Source of the DNA: Sphingomonas sp. NFR04
Lineage (GTDB): Bacteria > Pseudomonadota > Alphaproteobacteria > Sphingomonadales > Sphingomonadaceae
Reading direction: 5' to 3'
Length of the DNA: 64,000 nucleotides
Assembly (NCBI RefSeq): GCF_900114095.1
Contig: NZ_FORV01000001.1
Location: 434,001-498,000 of the forward strand
A program made the position numbers and the translations under genes. Positions 1 through 8,750 of this stretch are shown piece by piece. Within the stretch, counting starts at the first letter, position 1; every line of letters begins with the position of its first letter. The notes below the pieces were generated by a model. The model saw only the letters and a list, made by a program, of their open reading frames with translations. It was not told the DNA's origin and ran no database searches.

Positions 1-45
1 CGGCGCGCATCGCTTCGCGCTGCAAGCAGAATCTGGGGGAAGAGT
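1..45. other. left-edge stretch before the first gene
   Basis: The first 45 bases hold no complete gene. They contain a good Shine-Dalgarno run (gggggaag) a few bases before the ATG at 46. Whether the operon starts here or continues leftward cannot be seen. Confidence 0.5.
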
Positions 46-2043
46 ATGCGACCGCTTCAACGACGGTATTGGCACTCGATTTCCGCGCGCGCCGCCGCCA
101 TCATCCTGGGCGACGCCGTGTCGGCAGCGCTCGCATTGGTCATCGCGCTGGCGCTGCGCACCGATGGGGAGCGGGCAGGCTCCTATCTACAGGCCTTTCC
201 CGCTGCACTGCCGCTGTTCGTGGTCGTTTCGGTTGGCGCGTTTGCGATCTTTCGATTGCACCGGCGCCTCTGGCGGTTCTCGTCGGTTTCCGATCTGGTC
301 GCGATCATCGCGGCCGCGACGCTGGCCGTCTCCGGCTTCGTATTGCTCCTGGCGACGATCGGCAAGCTCGGCTGGATGCCCCGCTCGATCCCGGTTCTCC
401 TTTGGCTGGTGCTGGTAACGCTGATGGGCGGAGTACGCGTGGTGCGCCGCGCCGCGGCCGACTATCTCGGCGGAATCGTCCGCCCTCCGCGCCCCTTGGG
501 TGCCGTTGCCGGCCATTCGCGCCGCGTGCTCGTCGCGGGCTCGGGTGATCAGGTCGAGCGCGTGTTGCGCTATATCGAACGCGAGCGTGGAACGCTGCTG
601 GATCCGGTCGGCATTCTCGACCATGTCGAGGCCCGCGCCAGCCTGCGCGTTCGCGGCGTGCCGATTCTGGGCGCGATCGGCGAACTCGCCCGGGTCGTCC
701 AGGCGCTGGAAGCCACCGAGCGCCGGCCCGATTGCCTGCTCTTCGCCGGCGACCCGGGACAGCTGCATGATGGCCCGCTCGTCTCCATGGTGGCGGCCGC
801 GCATACGCTCGGCCTCGAGATCGCCTATCTGCCCGGCGTCACGGGATATGATCCGGCGCACGGGAGGAAGATCGACCTCCGCTTCGTCGATGCTGCTGAT
901 CTGCTCGGCCGCCCGCAGGTCGAGCTCGACGCACAGCTCGTCGGCGAGGCGCTGCGCGGCCGCTCCGTACTCGTGACCGGCGCCGGCGGCACAATCGGCC
1001 GTGAGTTGGTACGCCAGATCGCCGCCTTCGGGCCGCGCAAGCTGATCCTGCTCGATGCCAGCGAGATCAACCTGTACGAGGCGGATCTCGAAATGCGGGA
1101 GAACCATGCCGGCGTGCCGCGCGTGGCCGTGCTTTGCTCCATCCGCCAGCGCGCCCAGCTGATGCAGGTGTTTGCCGAGCACCGTCCCGATCTGGTTTTC
1201 CACGCCGCCGCGCTCAAGCATGTGCCGATCGTGGAGGAGCATCCCGCCGCCGCGGTGCAGACCAACGTGCTCGGCACGCGCAACGTCGCCGACGCAGCGC
1301 TTCGCTATGGCGCGACCGCCATGGTCCAGGTGTCGACCGACAAGGCGGTCAATCCGGTGGGCTTCATGGGCGTGACGAAGCGTCTTGGCGAGCTCTACTG
1401 CCAGGCGCTGGATCTGGAGGGACGCGATCGGCCGCGGGCGCCGCGGTTCATGACCGTGCGGTTCGGCAATGTGCTGGGGTCGAGCGGATCCCTTATCCCT
1501 CTCTTCCAGCGCCAGCTGAAGAAAGGTGGGCCGCTGACCGTCACCCATCCGGAGATCACGCGGTTCTTCATGACGGTCCACGAAGCCGTGCAGCTGGTGC
1601 TGCACAGCGCGGCGCGCGGGATGACGGACCAAGAAACCCGAGGCCGCATCTTCGTCCTCGACATGGGAGAGCCGGTGCGGGTGATGGACATTGCCCGCCG
1701 CATGATCCGCCTGTCCGGCCTGCGCCCCGGGGTCGATGTGGATATCGAGATCGTCGGTCTCCGGCCTGGCGAGAAGCTGTACGAGGAGCTGTTCGACACG
1801 CGCGAGAAGCGCAGTCCTTCGCCACTCAAAGGCGTGTTCGAGGCAGCCTCCCACATCATGCCGAAGCCGATGCTGCAGCGCGTGTTCCGCCAGCTGGCGG
1901 AGGCGGCGGAGCAAGGGGATGACGCGGCGTGCCGGGCGATTGCGGTTGCCTTGCTCACGAAGGAAGCGGAGCCGCAGCCTCTGCCCGCGCTGCCGCAGGT
2001 GGCGCACGTCGCGCAGCGCGAACTGCTCGCGCACAGCTTCTGA
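46..2043 (+). CDS. CapD/FlaA1-type membrane nucleotide-sugar dehydratase/epimerase
   Basis: Large polysaccharide-biosynthesis protein of the CapD/WbpM/PglF class (665 aa). About four N-terminal membrane helices (roughly residues 13-140) are followed by a first Rossmann-like domain (about 160-290) and a C-terminal SDR domain. The SDR domain has the dinucleotide-binding motif VTGAGGTIG near residue 311. The usual YxxxK is replaced by Met441...Lys445 (FMGVTKR), with STDKAVNP just before it, as in this class. Members typically 4,6-dehydrate UDP-GlcNAc-type sugars at the inner membrane. The next gene is an aminotransferase that could use the 4-keto product. The precise substrate is not visible. 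A gggggaag ribosome site supports the ATG. Confidence 0.9.
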   Translation: MRPLQRRYWHSISARAAAIILGDAVSAALALVIALALRTDGERAGSYLQAFPAALPLFVVVSVGAFAIFRLHRRLWRFSSVSDLVAIIAAATLAVSGFVLLLATIGKLGWMPRSIPVLLWLVLVTLMGGVRVVRRAAADYLGGIVRPPRPLGAVAGHSRRVLVAGSGDQVERVLRYIERERGTLLDPVGILDHVEARASLRVRGVPILGAIGELARVVQALEATERRPDCLLFAGDPGQLHDGPLVSMVAAAHTLGLEIAYLPGVTGYDPAHGRKIDLRFVDAADLLGRPQVELDAQLVGEALRGRSVLVTGAGGTIGRELVRQIAAFGPRKLILLDASEINLYEADLEMRENHAGVPRVAVLCSIRQRAQLMQVFAEHRPDLVFHAAALKHVPIVEEHPAAAVQTNVLGTRNVADAALRYGATAMVQVSTDKAVNPVGFMGVTKRLGELYCQALDLEGRDRPRAPRFMTVRFGNVLGSSGSLIPLFQRQLKKGGPLTVTHPEITRFFMTVHEAVQLVLHSAARGMTDQETRGRIFVLDMGEPVRVMDIARRMIRLSGLRPGVDVDIEIVGLRPGEKLYEELFDTREKRSPSPLKGVFEAASHIMPKPMLQRVFRQLAEAAEQGDDAACRAIAVALLTKEAEPQPLPALPQVAHVAQRELLAHSF

Positions 2044-2057
2044 CAGCAGGAGGAATC

Positions 2058-3317
2058 ATGCGAGACTCCGCAGCAACCCTGACGCCCAGCGAGCCGACGT
2101 CGGCATTCCTCCAGACCGAACCTGCCCCGCCGGAGCCGACCGATCCGCCCATCCGTTCGCGTTGGCCGATCTATGGCGAGGACGAGATCGAGGAAGTCCT
2201 GGCGGTGCTGCGCTCGGGCCGGGTCAACGCACTGCACCACGGCGAGCGTTGCAAGCGCCTCGAGGAAAGGTTCGCACAGCGGTGCGGGCGTTCCCACGCG
2301 ATCGCCGTTGCCAACGGCACGGTCGCGCTGGAGCTGGCGCTGCGTGCGCTCGGCATCGGGCCGGGGGACGACGTGATCGTTCCCGCGCGGAGCTTCATCG
2401 CCACCGCGAGCTGCGTCGCGGCAGTCGGTGCGCGCCCGATCTTCGCCGATGTCGACCCGATCACGCAGAATCTCAGCGCCGAGACCATCCTTGCCGCGCT
2501 GACGGATGCCACCCGTGCCGTGATCGTGGTGCATCTGGCCGGTTGGCCGGCACCCATGGACGAAATCGTCGCGTTGGCGGAGGCGCTCGGACTCAAGATC
2601 GTCGAGGATTGCGCGCAGGCGCATGGCGCGATGCTGCGGGGCCGCCCGGCGGGCGGGTTCGGCGACGCCGCGGCCTTCTCCTTCTGCACCGACAAGATCA
2701 TCTCGACCGGAGGCGAAGGCGGTCTGCTGGTGCTGAAGGACGAAGCGACCTGGGCACGCGCCTGGGCTTTCAAGGACCATGGCAAGCACCCCTCCGCGAT
2801 GGCAGGTGGGGCGCCGGATGGCACGTTCCGCTGGCTGCACAGCTCGCTGGGGAGCAATTATCGATTGACGGAACTCCAGGCCGCCATCGGCCTGCGCCAG
2901 CTTGCGAAGCTGCCGCACTGGGTGAAAATCCGGGGGGAGAACGCGCAGCGGTTGAACGATCGCCTCGCCGACCTGGTCGCCGTACGGCGGACGCTGCCGC
3001 CTCGCGACACGCTGCACGCCTATTACAAATATTATGCCTTCGTCCGGCCGGAGCGACTGCAGCGCGGATGGTCGCGGGACCGGGTCCTCGCGACCCTCAT
3101 CAAAGCGGGCGTACCCGCCGGGTCCGGGATATGTCCGGAGATTTACCGCGAGCAGGCATTTCTAAGCAGCGTATCCGTGCCGCCGTCCCGCCTGCCCGTC
3201 GCGGCGATGCTGGGCGAGACGAGCCTCATGCTCCCCTGCGATCCGACCCTCGACACCCGCGCCATCGATCGCATGGGCGACCTCGTCGCCGAGGTCCTCG
3301 CGCAGGCGACCAATTGA
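2058..3317 (+). CDS. DegT/DnrJ/EryC1/StrS-family sugar aminotransferase
   Basis: PLP-dependent aminotransferase of the DegT family (419 aa from this start). The PLP-binding lysine is probably Lys213 in FCTDKIISTGGEGG. The substrate loop AVANGTVALELALRALG and the EDCAQAHGA segment are typical of the family. The frame is open further upstream, but the ATG at 2058 has a strong aggagg site and follows the previous stop by 14 bases. Family members convert 4-keto-6-deoxy (or 3-keto) nucleotide sugars to amino sugars. Placed right after a CapD-type dehydratase, it probably makes an amino-deoxysugar for the polysaccharide. Regiochemistry is unknown. Confidence 0.88.
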   Translation: MRDSAATLTPSEPTSAFLQTEPAPPEPTDPPIRSRWPIYGEDEIEEVLAVLRSGRVNALHHGERCKRLEERFAQRCGRSHAIAVANGTVALELALRALGIGPGDDVIVPARSFIATASCVAAVGARPIFADVDPITQNLSAETILAALTDATRAVIVVHLAGWPAPMDEIVALAEALGLKIVEDCAQAHGAMLRGRPAGGFGDAAAFSFCTDKIISTGGEGGLLVLKDEATWARAWAFKDHGKHPSAMAGGAPDGTFRWLHSSLGSNYRLTELQAAIGLRQLAKLPHWVKIRGENAQRLNDRLADLVAVRRTLPPRDTLHAYYKYYAFVRPERLQRGWSRDRVLATLIKAGVPAGSGICPEIYREQAFLSSVSVPPSRLPVAAMLGETSLMLPCDPTLDTRAIDRMGDLVAEVLAQATN

Positions 3318-3329
3318 CAGGGGACCATC

Positions 3330-4172
3330 GTGCACCACCGGCTTCTTCCCAGCTTCATCATCATCGGCGCGGCCAAGGCGGCCACGACCTGGATCGCGCA
3401 CCAGCTGCGGTCACGCGACGACGTTTTCCTGCCCGGCCCGGAGCCCCATTATTTCAGCCGTGCCTATGACCGTGGGACCGCGTGGTACGAATCGCTGTTT
3501 GCGGCGGCACGGCCAGGGCAGCTGATCGGCGAAAAGTCCGCGGACTATCTGGCCAGCCCGGAGGCGCCTGCTCGTGCCGCAGCGCTGCTCCCGCGCGCCA
3601 AGCTCGTAGCGCAACTGCGCAACCCCGTGGAACGGGCCTATTCCGATTACTGCATGCTGTATCGGCGCGGCCAGGTAGGGCCGGACATCGACCGCTATCT
3701 CGATCGACATCTCACCCGCACGCCGCGGTTTCTCGACGACGGCCTCTATGCGCGCCACTTCGCACGCTGGCTGGACCGCTATCCGGCGGAGGCCCTGAAG
3801 GTGATCCTCTACGACGATATCCGCGGCGCCCCCGAACAGGTACTCGGTGAGGTCTGCACCCTCCTGTCGATTCCCTCGGTGCCGGTGGACCGGGCGCAGG
3901 TCCGCGAGCGCAAGAACGACAGCGAGGCGCCACTGGTGCCGATGGCACTGCGCCGCCTGCCGTCGCCGGTGAAGGCACTGGTAGCGCCGTTGCGCGGCAA
4001 CAGGTTGTTCGAGAATCTGCGCAACACGATTGCCCGCCCCGTTCGCTATCCACCGCTGAGCGATGCGCTGCGCGAGAAGCTGACGGATTTCTATCTCGAC
4101 GACGTCGAGGTGCTGAGCCATTTGGTCGGTCGCGATCTGACCGCCTGGATGCCGGCCAGGCTACCGGTGTGA
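3330..4172 (+). CDS. PAPS-dependent sulfotransferase domain protein
   Basis: A 280-residue cytosolic-type sulfotransferase. The 5'-phosphosulfate loop is IIIGAAKAATTW (Lys16, Thr19, Thr20). The 3'-phosphate motif is RNPVERAYSDY (Arg97, Ser105). Both are hallmarks of enzymes that move sulfate from PAPS to a hydroxyl or amine. The start is GTG with a ggggacc site, 12 bases after the aminotransferase stop; the end overlaps the next gene by four bases. In this operon the likely acceptor is a sugar of the exported polysaccharide or its precursor, which is inference. No PAPS-synthesis gene is in the window. Confidence 0.85.
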   Translation: MHHRLLPSFIIIGAAKAATTWIAHQLRSRDDVFLPGPEPHYFSRAYDRGTAWYESLFAAARPGQLIGEKSADYLASPEAPARAAALLPRAKLVAQLRNPVERAYSDYCMLYRRGQVGPDIDRYLDRHLTRTPRFLDDGLYARHFARWLDRYPAEALKVILYDDIRGAPEQVLGEVCTLLSIPSVPVDRAQVRERKNDSEAPLVPMALRRLPSPVKALVAPLRGNRLFENLRNTIARPVRYPPLSDALREKLTDFYLDDVEVLSHLVGRDLTAWMPARLPV

Positions 4173-5446
4173 GCGCCGCAACGGCTCTCCTCTACGCGCC
4201 GACACCGGGCCGGAGCGCGCGTGTGCCGAAGCTGCGGCAAGCGGGCATCGCGGCGACGCTGCTTGCCGTGGCACTCGCCTGCTGCACGACCTGGCGGCCG
4301 GTGAACGCATTTCTGTTCACCTTCAGCGATGCCGCCTTCTGCTTCGCCCTCCTCGCCGCACTGGGCGGCAACCGCTTGGCGCCGCGCCCCTTCGGCCGCT
4401 TGTCGGCGATGTGGTTTTTGGGCCTGGCGCTGCTGCTGGCCGGCCTTCTGATCGGCAGCGTCGCGCATGGCGATCCGCTCCGCTGGATTATCGTGGCCGC
4501 GCAATATAACTTCGCGCTGGCGCTCGTGCCGATGGTGATGCTGGGTCTACCGCCCGCAGCCGCGACCCGCCAGGCACAAGCGCTGGTGCTGGGCGTGGTT
4601 GGCATGGAGGCATTTGGCATCTGTGCCTATCTCTGGCTGCGGGGCAGCTATGAAGCCGCCAAGATATTGGGCGCCGAGTTCATCACCGGCGAGCACCGCC
4701 TCGGCGCCTTCATGGCGGACGCCAACTGGAATGCCTCGATGATCGCGATGACGCTGCCCTTCGTCCTGTACCTGCACCGCGTGCAGCGGCTGGGGCATGT
4801 CGCGGCGGCGGGGGCAGTAAGCATCCTGGCGGCCGGGACACTCTTCTCCGGGTCGGTCACCGGCGTCCTCTCCACGGCCGCGGCCGGGCTGTTGTTCCTG
4901 ATCGTGGCAGGCGGCGGCAGATCGCTGCGATTGGCACTGCCCTTGCTGCTGCTGGGCGGGATTGTCGTCACCTCCAACCTGGGCGTTCCGGCGGCGTTCG
5001 AACGCCGCGTGCTCGGCGCGCTGGAGGAGCAGGATCTGGCGCGGGCGGGCACGTTTACCGGCCGGGTCGCGCTGATGCAGGAAGCCTGGACCATTGTCGA
5101 CGGTACGACGCTAGTCGGTCTCGGCGCGGATCAATATCGCGTGGTCAGCCGCTTCCAGGCGCCCGTTCACAATGTGTATCTTCTGCTCTGGGCGGAAGGG
5201 GGGCTGGCGGCCGCACTGGGCTGGATCCTGATGCTGCTCGTCCCGCTGGCCATCGGCCTTGCCCGATTGCGCACCGATCGCCTGGCGGCGGCGCTGGGCC
5301 TGGCGGTGCTGCTCCCCTTCTACGGCTTCACCTTGGCCGCGCCGCATATGTATGCGCGCAGCTGGATCGTGCCCGTTCTCGCCGCCGTCGCCATCATGGC
5401 CTCGCGGCAGCTACCACAGCGCAGGGAAGCACCTCATCCCGACTGA
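4169..5446 (+). CDS. O-antigen polymerase/ligase-like membrane protein (Wzy/WaaL type)
   Basis: A 425-residue, very hydrophobic protein with about ten or more predicted membrane segments. A large loop near residues 290-340 carries the HNVYLLLWAEGG stretch characteristic of the Wzy_C/O-antigen ligase family. Such proteins polymerise or ligate lipid-linked sugar repeats at the periplasmic face of the inner membrane. The GTG start overlaps the sulfotransferase stop (GTGA), so the two are translationally coupled. Polymerase versus ligase cannot be decided from sequence alone. Context with an export lipoprotein and an outer-membrane barrel favours polymerase. Confidence 0.8.
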   Translation: MSAATALLYAPTPGRSARVPKLRQAGIAATLLAVALACCTTWRPVNAFLFTFSDAAFCFALLAALGGNRLAPRPFGRLSAMWFLGLALLLAGLLIGSVAHGDPLRWIIVAAQYNFALALVPMVMLGLPPAAATRQAQALVLGVVGMEAFGICAYLWLRGSYEAAKILGAEFITGEHRLGAFMADANWNASMIAMTLPFVLYLHRVQRLGHVAAAGAVSILAAGTLFSGSVTGVLSTAAAGLLFLIVAGGGRSLRLALPLLLLGGIVVTSNLGVPAAFERRVLGALEEQDLARAGTFTGRVALMQEAWTIVDGTTLVGLGADQYRVVSRFQAPVHNVYLLLWAEGGLAAALGWILMLLVPLAIGLARLRTDRLAAALGLAVLLPFYGFTLAAPHMYARSWIVPVLAAVAIMASRQLPQRREAPHPD

Positions 5447-5544
5447 CTACCCCTTTTGGGACAGCCTGGATGCCCGGAAGTACCCGTCCGGCCACCGCAG
5501 CATCGCGTACAATCATCGGCATGGCAGATGCGGGGGAAGATCAT

Positions 5545-6105
5545 ATGAATGCCCGACAGACATTGGCTTGCATGTCGTTGCTGATCCTCGGGGGATGCGC
5601 GTCCGGCGTGAACCGCCTGCCGCAAATCACCACTGCGCCGGATCAGGCATACCGGCTCGCCGCGGGGGACGAGATCCGGATCACCGTGTACGGCTTCGAC
5701 AGCATCACCAACACATATGTCGTCAGCGACACGGACAGTATCTCGCTTCCGCTGCTCGAGACGATCACGGTAGGCGGGTTGACGCCCGCGCTTCTGGAGC
5801 AGGCGATCGCAGAGCGGCTGCGCAGCCGCGATCTGGCGCCGAATCCGAGCGTCAGTGTCCAGGTGCAGAAGACCCGCCCCTTCTTCATCCTCGGCGAAGT
5901 GCAGCGGCCCGGCCAATATCCCTATGTGCCGGGAATGACCTTGCTGACCGCCGTGTCGATCGCCGGCGGCTATACGTTCCGTGCGCAGACGCACGCCGCC
6001 GAACTGCGGCGCGCACATAACGGCATGCACCAGCATGGCCGCGCCGACCCGAACACGCCCGTCCTTCCCGGTGACATCATCTCCGTCGGGGAGAAGTCGT
6101 TTTGA
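5545..6105 (+). CDS. polysaccharide export outer-membrane lipoprotein (Wza-like, short)
   Basis: Wza/GumB-type export protein of 186 aa. The chosen ATG has a gggggaaga site and gives a lipoprotein signal ending LILGGC, with Cys18 as the lipidated residue; an upstream in-frame ATG lacks this logic. The Poly_export domain begins at YRLAAGDEIRITVYG and is followed by an SLBB-like part (FFILGEVQRPGQYPYVPG). It is short compared with Wza (about 380 aa), like GumB, and lacks the C-terminal membrane helix. It probably forms part of the outer-membrane or periplasmic channel with the barrel protein encoded next. Confidence 0.88.
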   Translation: MNARQTLACMSLLILGGCASGVNRLPQITTAPDQAYRLAAGDEIRITVYGFDSITNTYVVSDTDSISLPLLETITVGGLTPALLEQAIAERLRSRDLAPNPSVSVQVQKTRPFFILGEVQRPGQYPYVPGMTLLTAVSIAGGYTFRAQTHAAELRRAHNGMHQHGRADPNTPVLPGDIISVGEKSF

Positions 6106-7379
6106 TCGATGGCGCTCCCCTTGTCAGGGGGCGCCGGCGGGGAGCGCGACGGCGGCGGTGCATTGCAGCGGCACTGCTGCCGCTGGGGCTGGCGATCGGC
6201 GCACCCTCTGGGGCGCAGCAGGTCGAACGCCGCGGCGTCTCGCCGCGGAACCTGCCGCGGCCGGGCTATGAGCCGCATGTGACGCGGATCGGCAACGCCA
6301 CCGCCCGCGTCGAGGTCGACATCTCGGCGCTCGATGATTCCAACGTGTTCGCGACGTCTCGCAAACCGGTGAACGACGTGATCGTCGTCACCCGCCCCCG
6401 CGCGAATCTGGACTGGAGCAGCAATGCGGCTACTCTCCACGGCGAAGCCTATGCCGCGGTGTTCAAGCATGTCGATGTCACGCAGGAAGACATGGCGAGC
6501 TTCGGCGGCGCGCTGGCCGGCGCGCTCCGCGTCAGCCGGCAACAGACGATCACAAGCAGCCTGCGCTTCGATCGGGTGCGCGAGAGCCGCACCGATCCGG
6601 AAAGCCGACGCAACCTCAACCAGCCGCCACGCAAGATCGATGCTCTGGCGGGGGAGGTCGGCTATGCGGTGAAAGGCGCAAATGTCGCGCTCGCGCTGGC
6701 TGGCGGCTATCAAAGCTACAACTATCTCGATCCGCTCGAAAGCGATCGGAACATGCGGCTGTACCGCGGATCGGCTACATTCGAGCTGCGTCCGAACGCC
6801 CCGCTTTCTTTCTTCTTTCAGGGCTATGTCGCGCGCCGCGATTTCGTCCGCGCGGTCGATTTCAGCGGGGTGGACCGTGACGCCACCACTATCGGGGCAT
6901 TGCTGGGGCTCAGCCATGGGGGGTCGGGTCTCGTGCAGGGCAAGATCGGGGTGGGTATCTTCCGGTTTCAACCAGACGCGCCCGGTCTCCCGGCCTTCAC
7001 CGGACTAGCCGTCGACGGCCAGCTGACCTGGTCGCCGCGACCCCGCACGGCCGTGGTGCTCACGGTATTCCGCGGCGATGTCGCCACGGTGCGCGTCGGC
7101 GCTACCAATCGCATCGATACCGATGTTGCGCTTCGATTAGAGCAAGAGGTGCGGCACAATCTGCTGCTGGAGGCGCAGCTGTCCTTCAGCGACATTCTGT
7201 ACCGCGGACCCTCGCAGCGTTCGCTGACCACCTATGCCGCACGGATAGAGGGCGAATATCTCTTCAGCGGCACGATGTCCGCTTTCGCCGCCGGCACCTT
7301 CACGCGCCGCGACGGGCGCCTGATCACCGATCGCTTTACCCGGCCCATGGTGGAGCTGGGCCTTCGTTTCCGCTTTTGA
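6102..7379 (+). CDS. outer-membrane beta-barrel protein of the polysaccharide operon
   Basis: Probable outer-membrane barrel (425 aa). A basic N-terminus and hydrophobic stretch ending near SGAQQ look like a signal peptide. The body has alternating amphipathic strands, and the protein ends in LGLRFRF with the terminal Phe typical of Bam substrates. The start appears to be TTG, overlapping the stop of the lipoprotein gene (TTGA) with a ggggag site eight bases before. Related proteins sit in Sphingomonas and Gum-like exopolysaccharide loci. A role in export or secretion of the polymer is inferred from position. Confidence 0.72.
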   Translation: MIDGAPLVRGRRRGARRRRCIAAALLPLGLAIGAPSGAQQVERRGVSPRNLPRPGYEPHVTRIGNATARVEVDISALDDSNVFATSRKPVNDVIVVTRPRANLDWSSNAATLHGEAYAAVFKHVDVTQEDMASFGGALAGALRVSRQQTITSSLRFDRVRESRTDPESRRNLNQPPRKIDALAGEVGYAVKGANVALALAGGYQSYNYLDPLESDRNMRLYRGSATFELRPNAPLSFFFQGYVARRDFVRAVDFSGVDRDATTIGALLGLSHGGSGLVQGKIGVGIFRFQPDAPGLPAFTGLAVDGQLTWSPRPRTAVVLTVFRGDVATVRVGATNRIDTDVALRLEQEVRHNLLLEAQLSFSDILYRGPSQRSLTTYAARIEGEYLFSGTMSAFAAGTFTRRDGRLITDRFTRPMVELGLRFRF

Positions 7380-7388
7380 GGGGAGAAG

Positions 7389-8750
7389 ATGATGCCGAGG
7401 GGAACCGGTATGGTGAGGACGCGGAGTCTTGCCTGGAGCGCGGCGACGATCGCGATCCTCAGCCTCCTGGTAGCGGATGGCGCCGCCCAGCCCGGCGCGG
7501 CGACGCAACGCCTCGCGTTCCAAGGTGCCGAGGGCTTCGGCCGCTTCGCCGCCGGCGGCCGCGGCGGGCGCGTCCTGATGGTGACGACGCTGGCCGATTC
7601 CGGGCCGGGATCGCTGCGCGCCTGCATCGATGCGTCGGGGCCTCGCATCTGCATTTTCCGGGTGGGTGGGGTCATCCGCTACACGACCAAGCGGCCGGAG
7701 ATCCGCAATCCGTATATCACGATTGCGGGCGAGACCGCGCCCGGCGGCGGCATCCTGATCACGCACGCCGGCGGCCCAGACGCCTTCACGCCCTTCGTGA
7801 TCAAGAACACGCATGACGTGGTCGCCCGCCATGTCCGCGTGCGAATGGATCGGTTCGGCGCCATCCGCCGAGCTGACAGCGCCTTCATCATCGAAGGGAG
7901 CCGCAACGTGATCCTGGATCACGTCAGCAGCTCCTGGGCGCGCGACGAGAATTTCGGCGGCTATGCCCAGAATGACGCAATCACCGTCTCCTGGTCGATC
8001 TTCGCCGAGGGTGTGCCGCGCCACGACAAATGCGGCCTGCTGGCAAGCGATCCCGCGGGCCCGCAGCAGCTGAGCTTCGTGCGCAATCTGTGCGCGCACA
8101 ATGGCGATCGTGCGCCCGATGTGAACTTCCCGCCCGCCTCCTGTGTCGAGGTGGTGAACAACGTGCTCTACAACGCCCAGGTGCAGTTCACCGAGATCTG
8201 GGAGAGCAACGGCGGCAGCCCGGTGAACGTCATCGGCAATTATTATCGCCGGGGTCCCAACACGCCGCGACTGGCGTTCGGCATCGACCGGGTACTGGTC
8301 GGATCCACCGGGAAGGCCCGCATCTATCAGCACGACAACATCATGGATGGAAGCGGCATTGTCATCGCGCCAGCTGCGCAAGACGCGCTTGTCGACAACC
8401 CGGTGTGCGGCTTGGCGACCAAGCCCATTCCGGCGGCCGCCGCCTATGATGCGGTGCTAGCCGGCGCTGGCGCCTTCCCGCGCGATGGCGTCGATGCGCG
8501 TATCGTGCAGGAGGTGCGCGACCGTGGCGGCGCGATCGGTCGGCCCAATCGGGTGCTGCCGGCAATCGCGGGTGGCGCCCCCTATGCCGACCGAGACGGC
8601 GACGGCATGTCCGATCGGTGGGAACAGGCGCATGGATGCGACCCGCGCGTATCGGACCCCTGGAAAATGGATGCGAGCGGCTGGTCCTGCCTCGAGCGTT
8701 TTCTCGACTATGCGCACCGCGAGCGGCTAGCGGGTCGCGCCCCTGTCTGA
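7389..8750 (+). CDS. secreted pectate-lyase-like right-handed beta-helix protein
   Basis: A 453-residue protein with a signal peptide (about residues 1-37). It shows a polysaccharide-lyase/pectate-lyase-like pattern: EGFGRFAAGGRGG, SGPGSLRACID, TIAGETAPGGG and ILDHVSSSWARDEN, typical of beta-helix coils. The C-terminus has a calcium-type motif DRDGDGMSDRWE near residue 400. It follows the barrel gene by nine bases with a gaggggag site, so it belongs to the operon. Lyases in export loci often trim or release the polymer; whether this one cuts the local polymer or pectin is unknown. Its 3' end overlaps the convergent methyltransferase gene by 24 bases. Confidence 0.8.
   Translation: MMPRGTGMVRTRSLAWSAATIAILSLLVADGAAQPGAATQRLAFQGAEGFGRFAAGGRGGRVLMVTTLADSGPGSLRACIDASGPRICIFRVGGVIRYTTKRPEIRNPYITIAGETAPGGGILITHAGGPDAFTPFVIKNTHDVVARHVRVRMDRFGAIRRADSAFIIEGSRNVILDHVSSSWARDENFGGYAQNDAITVSWSIFAEGVPRHDKCGLLASDPAGPQQLSFVRNLCAHNGDRAPDVNFPPASCVEVVNNVLYNAQVQFTEIWESNGGSPVNVIGNYYRRGPNTPRLAFGIDRVLVGSTGKARIYQHDNIMDGSGIVIAPAAQDALVDNPVCGLATKPIPAAAAYDAVLAGAGAFPRDGVDARIVQEVRDRGGAIGRPNRVLPAIAGGAPYADRDGDGMSDRWEQAHGCDPRVSDPWKMDASGWSCLERFLDYAHRERLAGRAPV

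Noticed and set aside
187..2034. Long frame on the minus strand opposite the CapD-like gene
   Set aside because: No ribosome site or family motifs, and the plus-strand product has clear SDR motifs.
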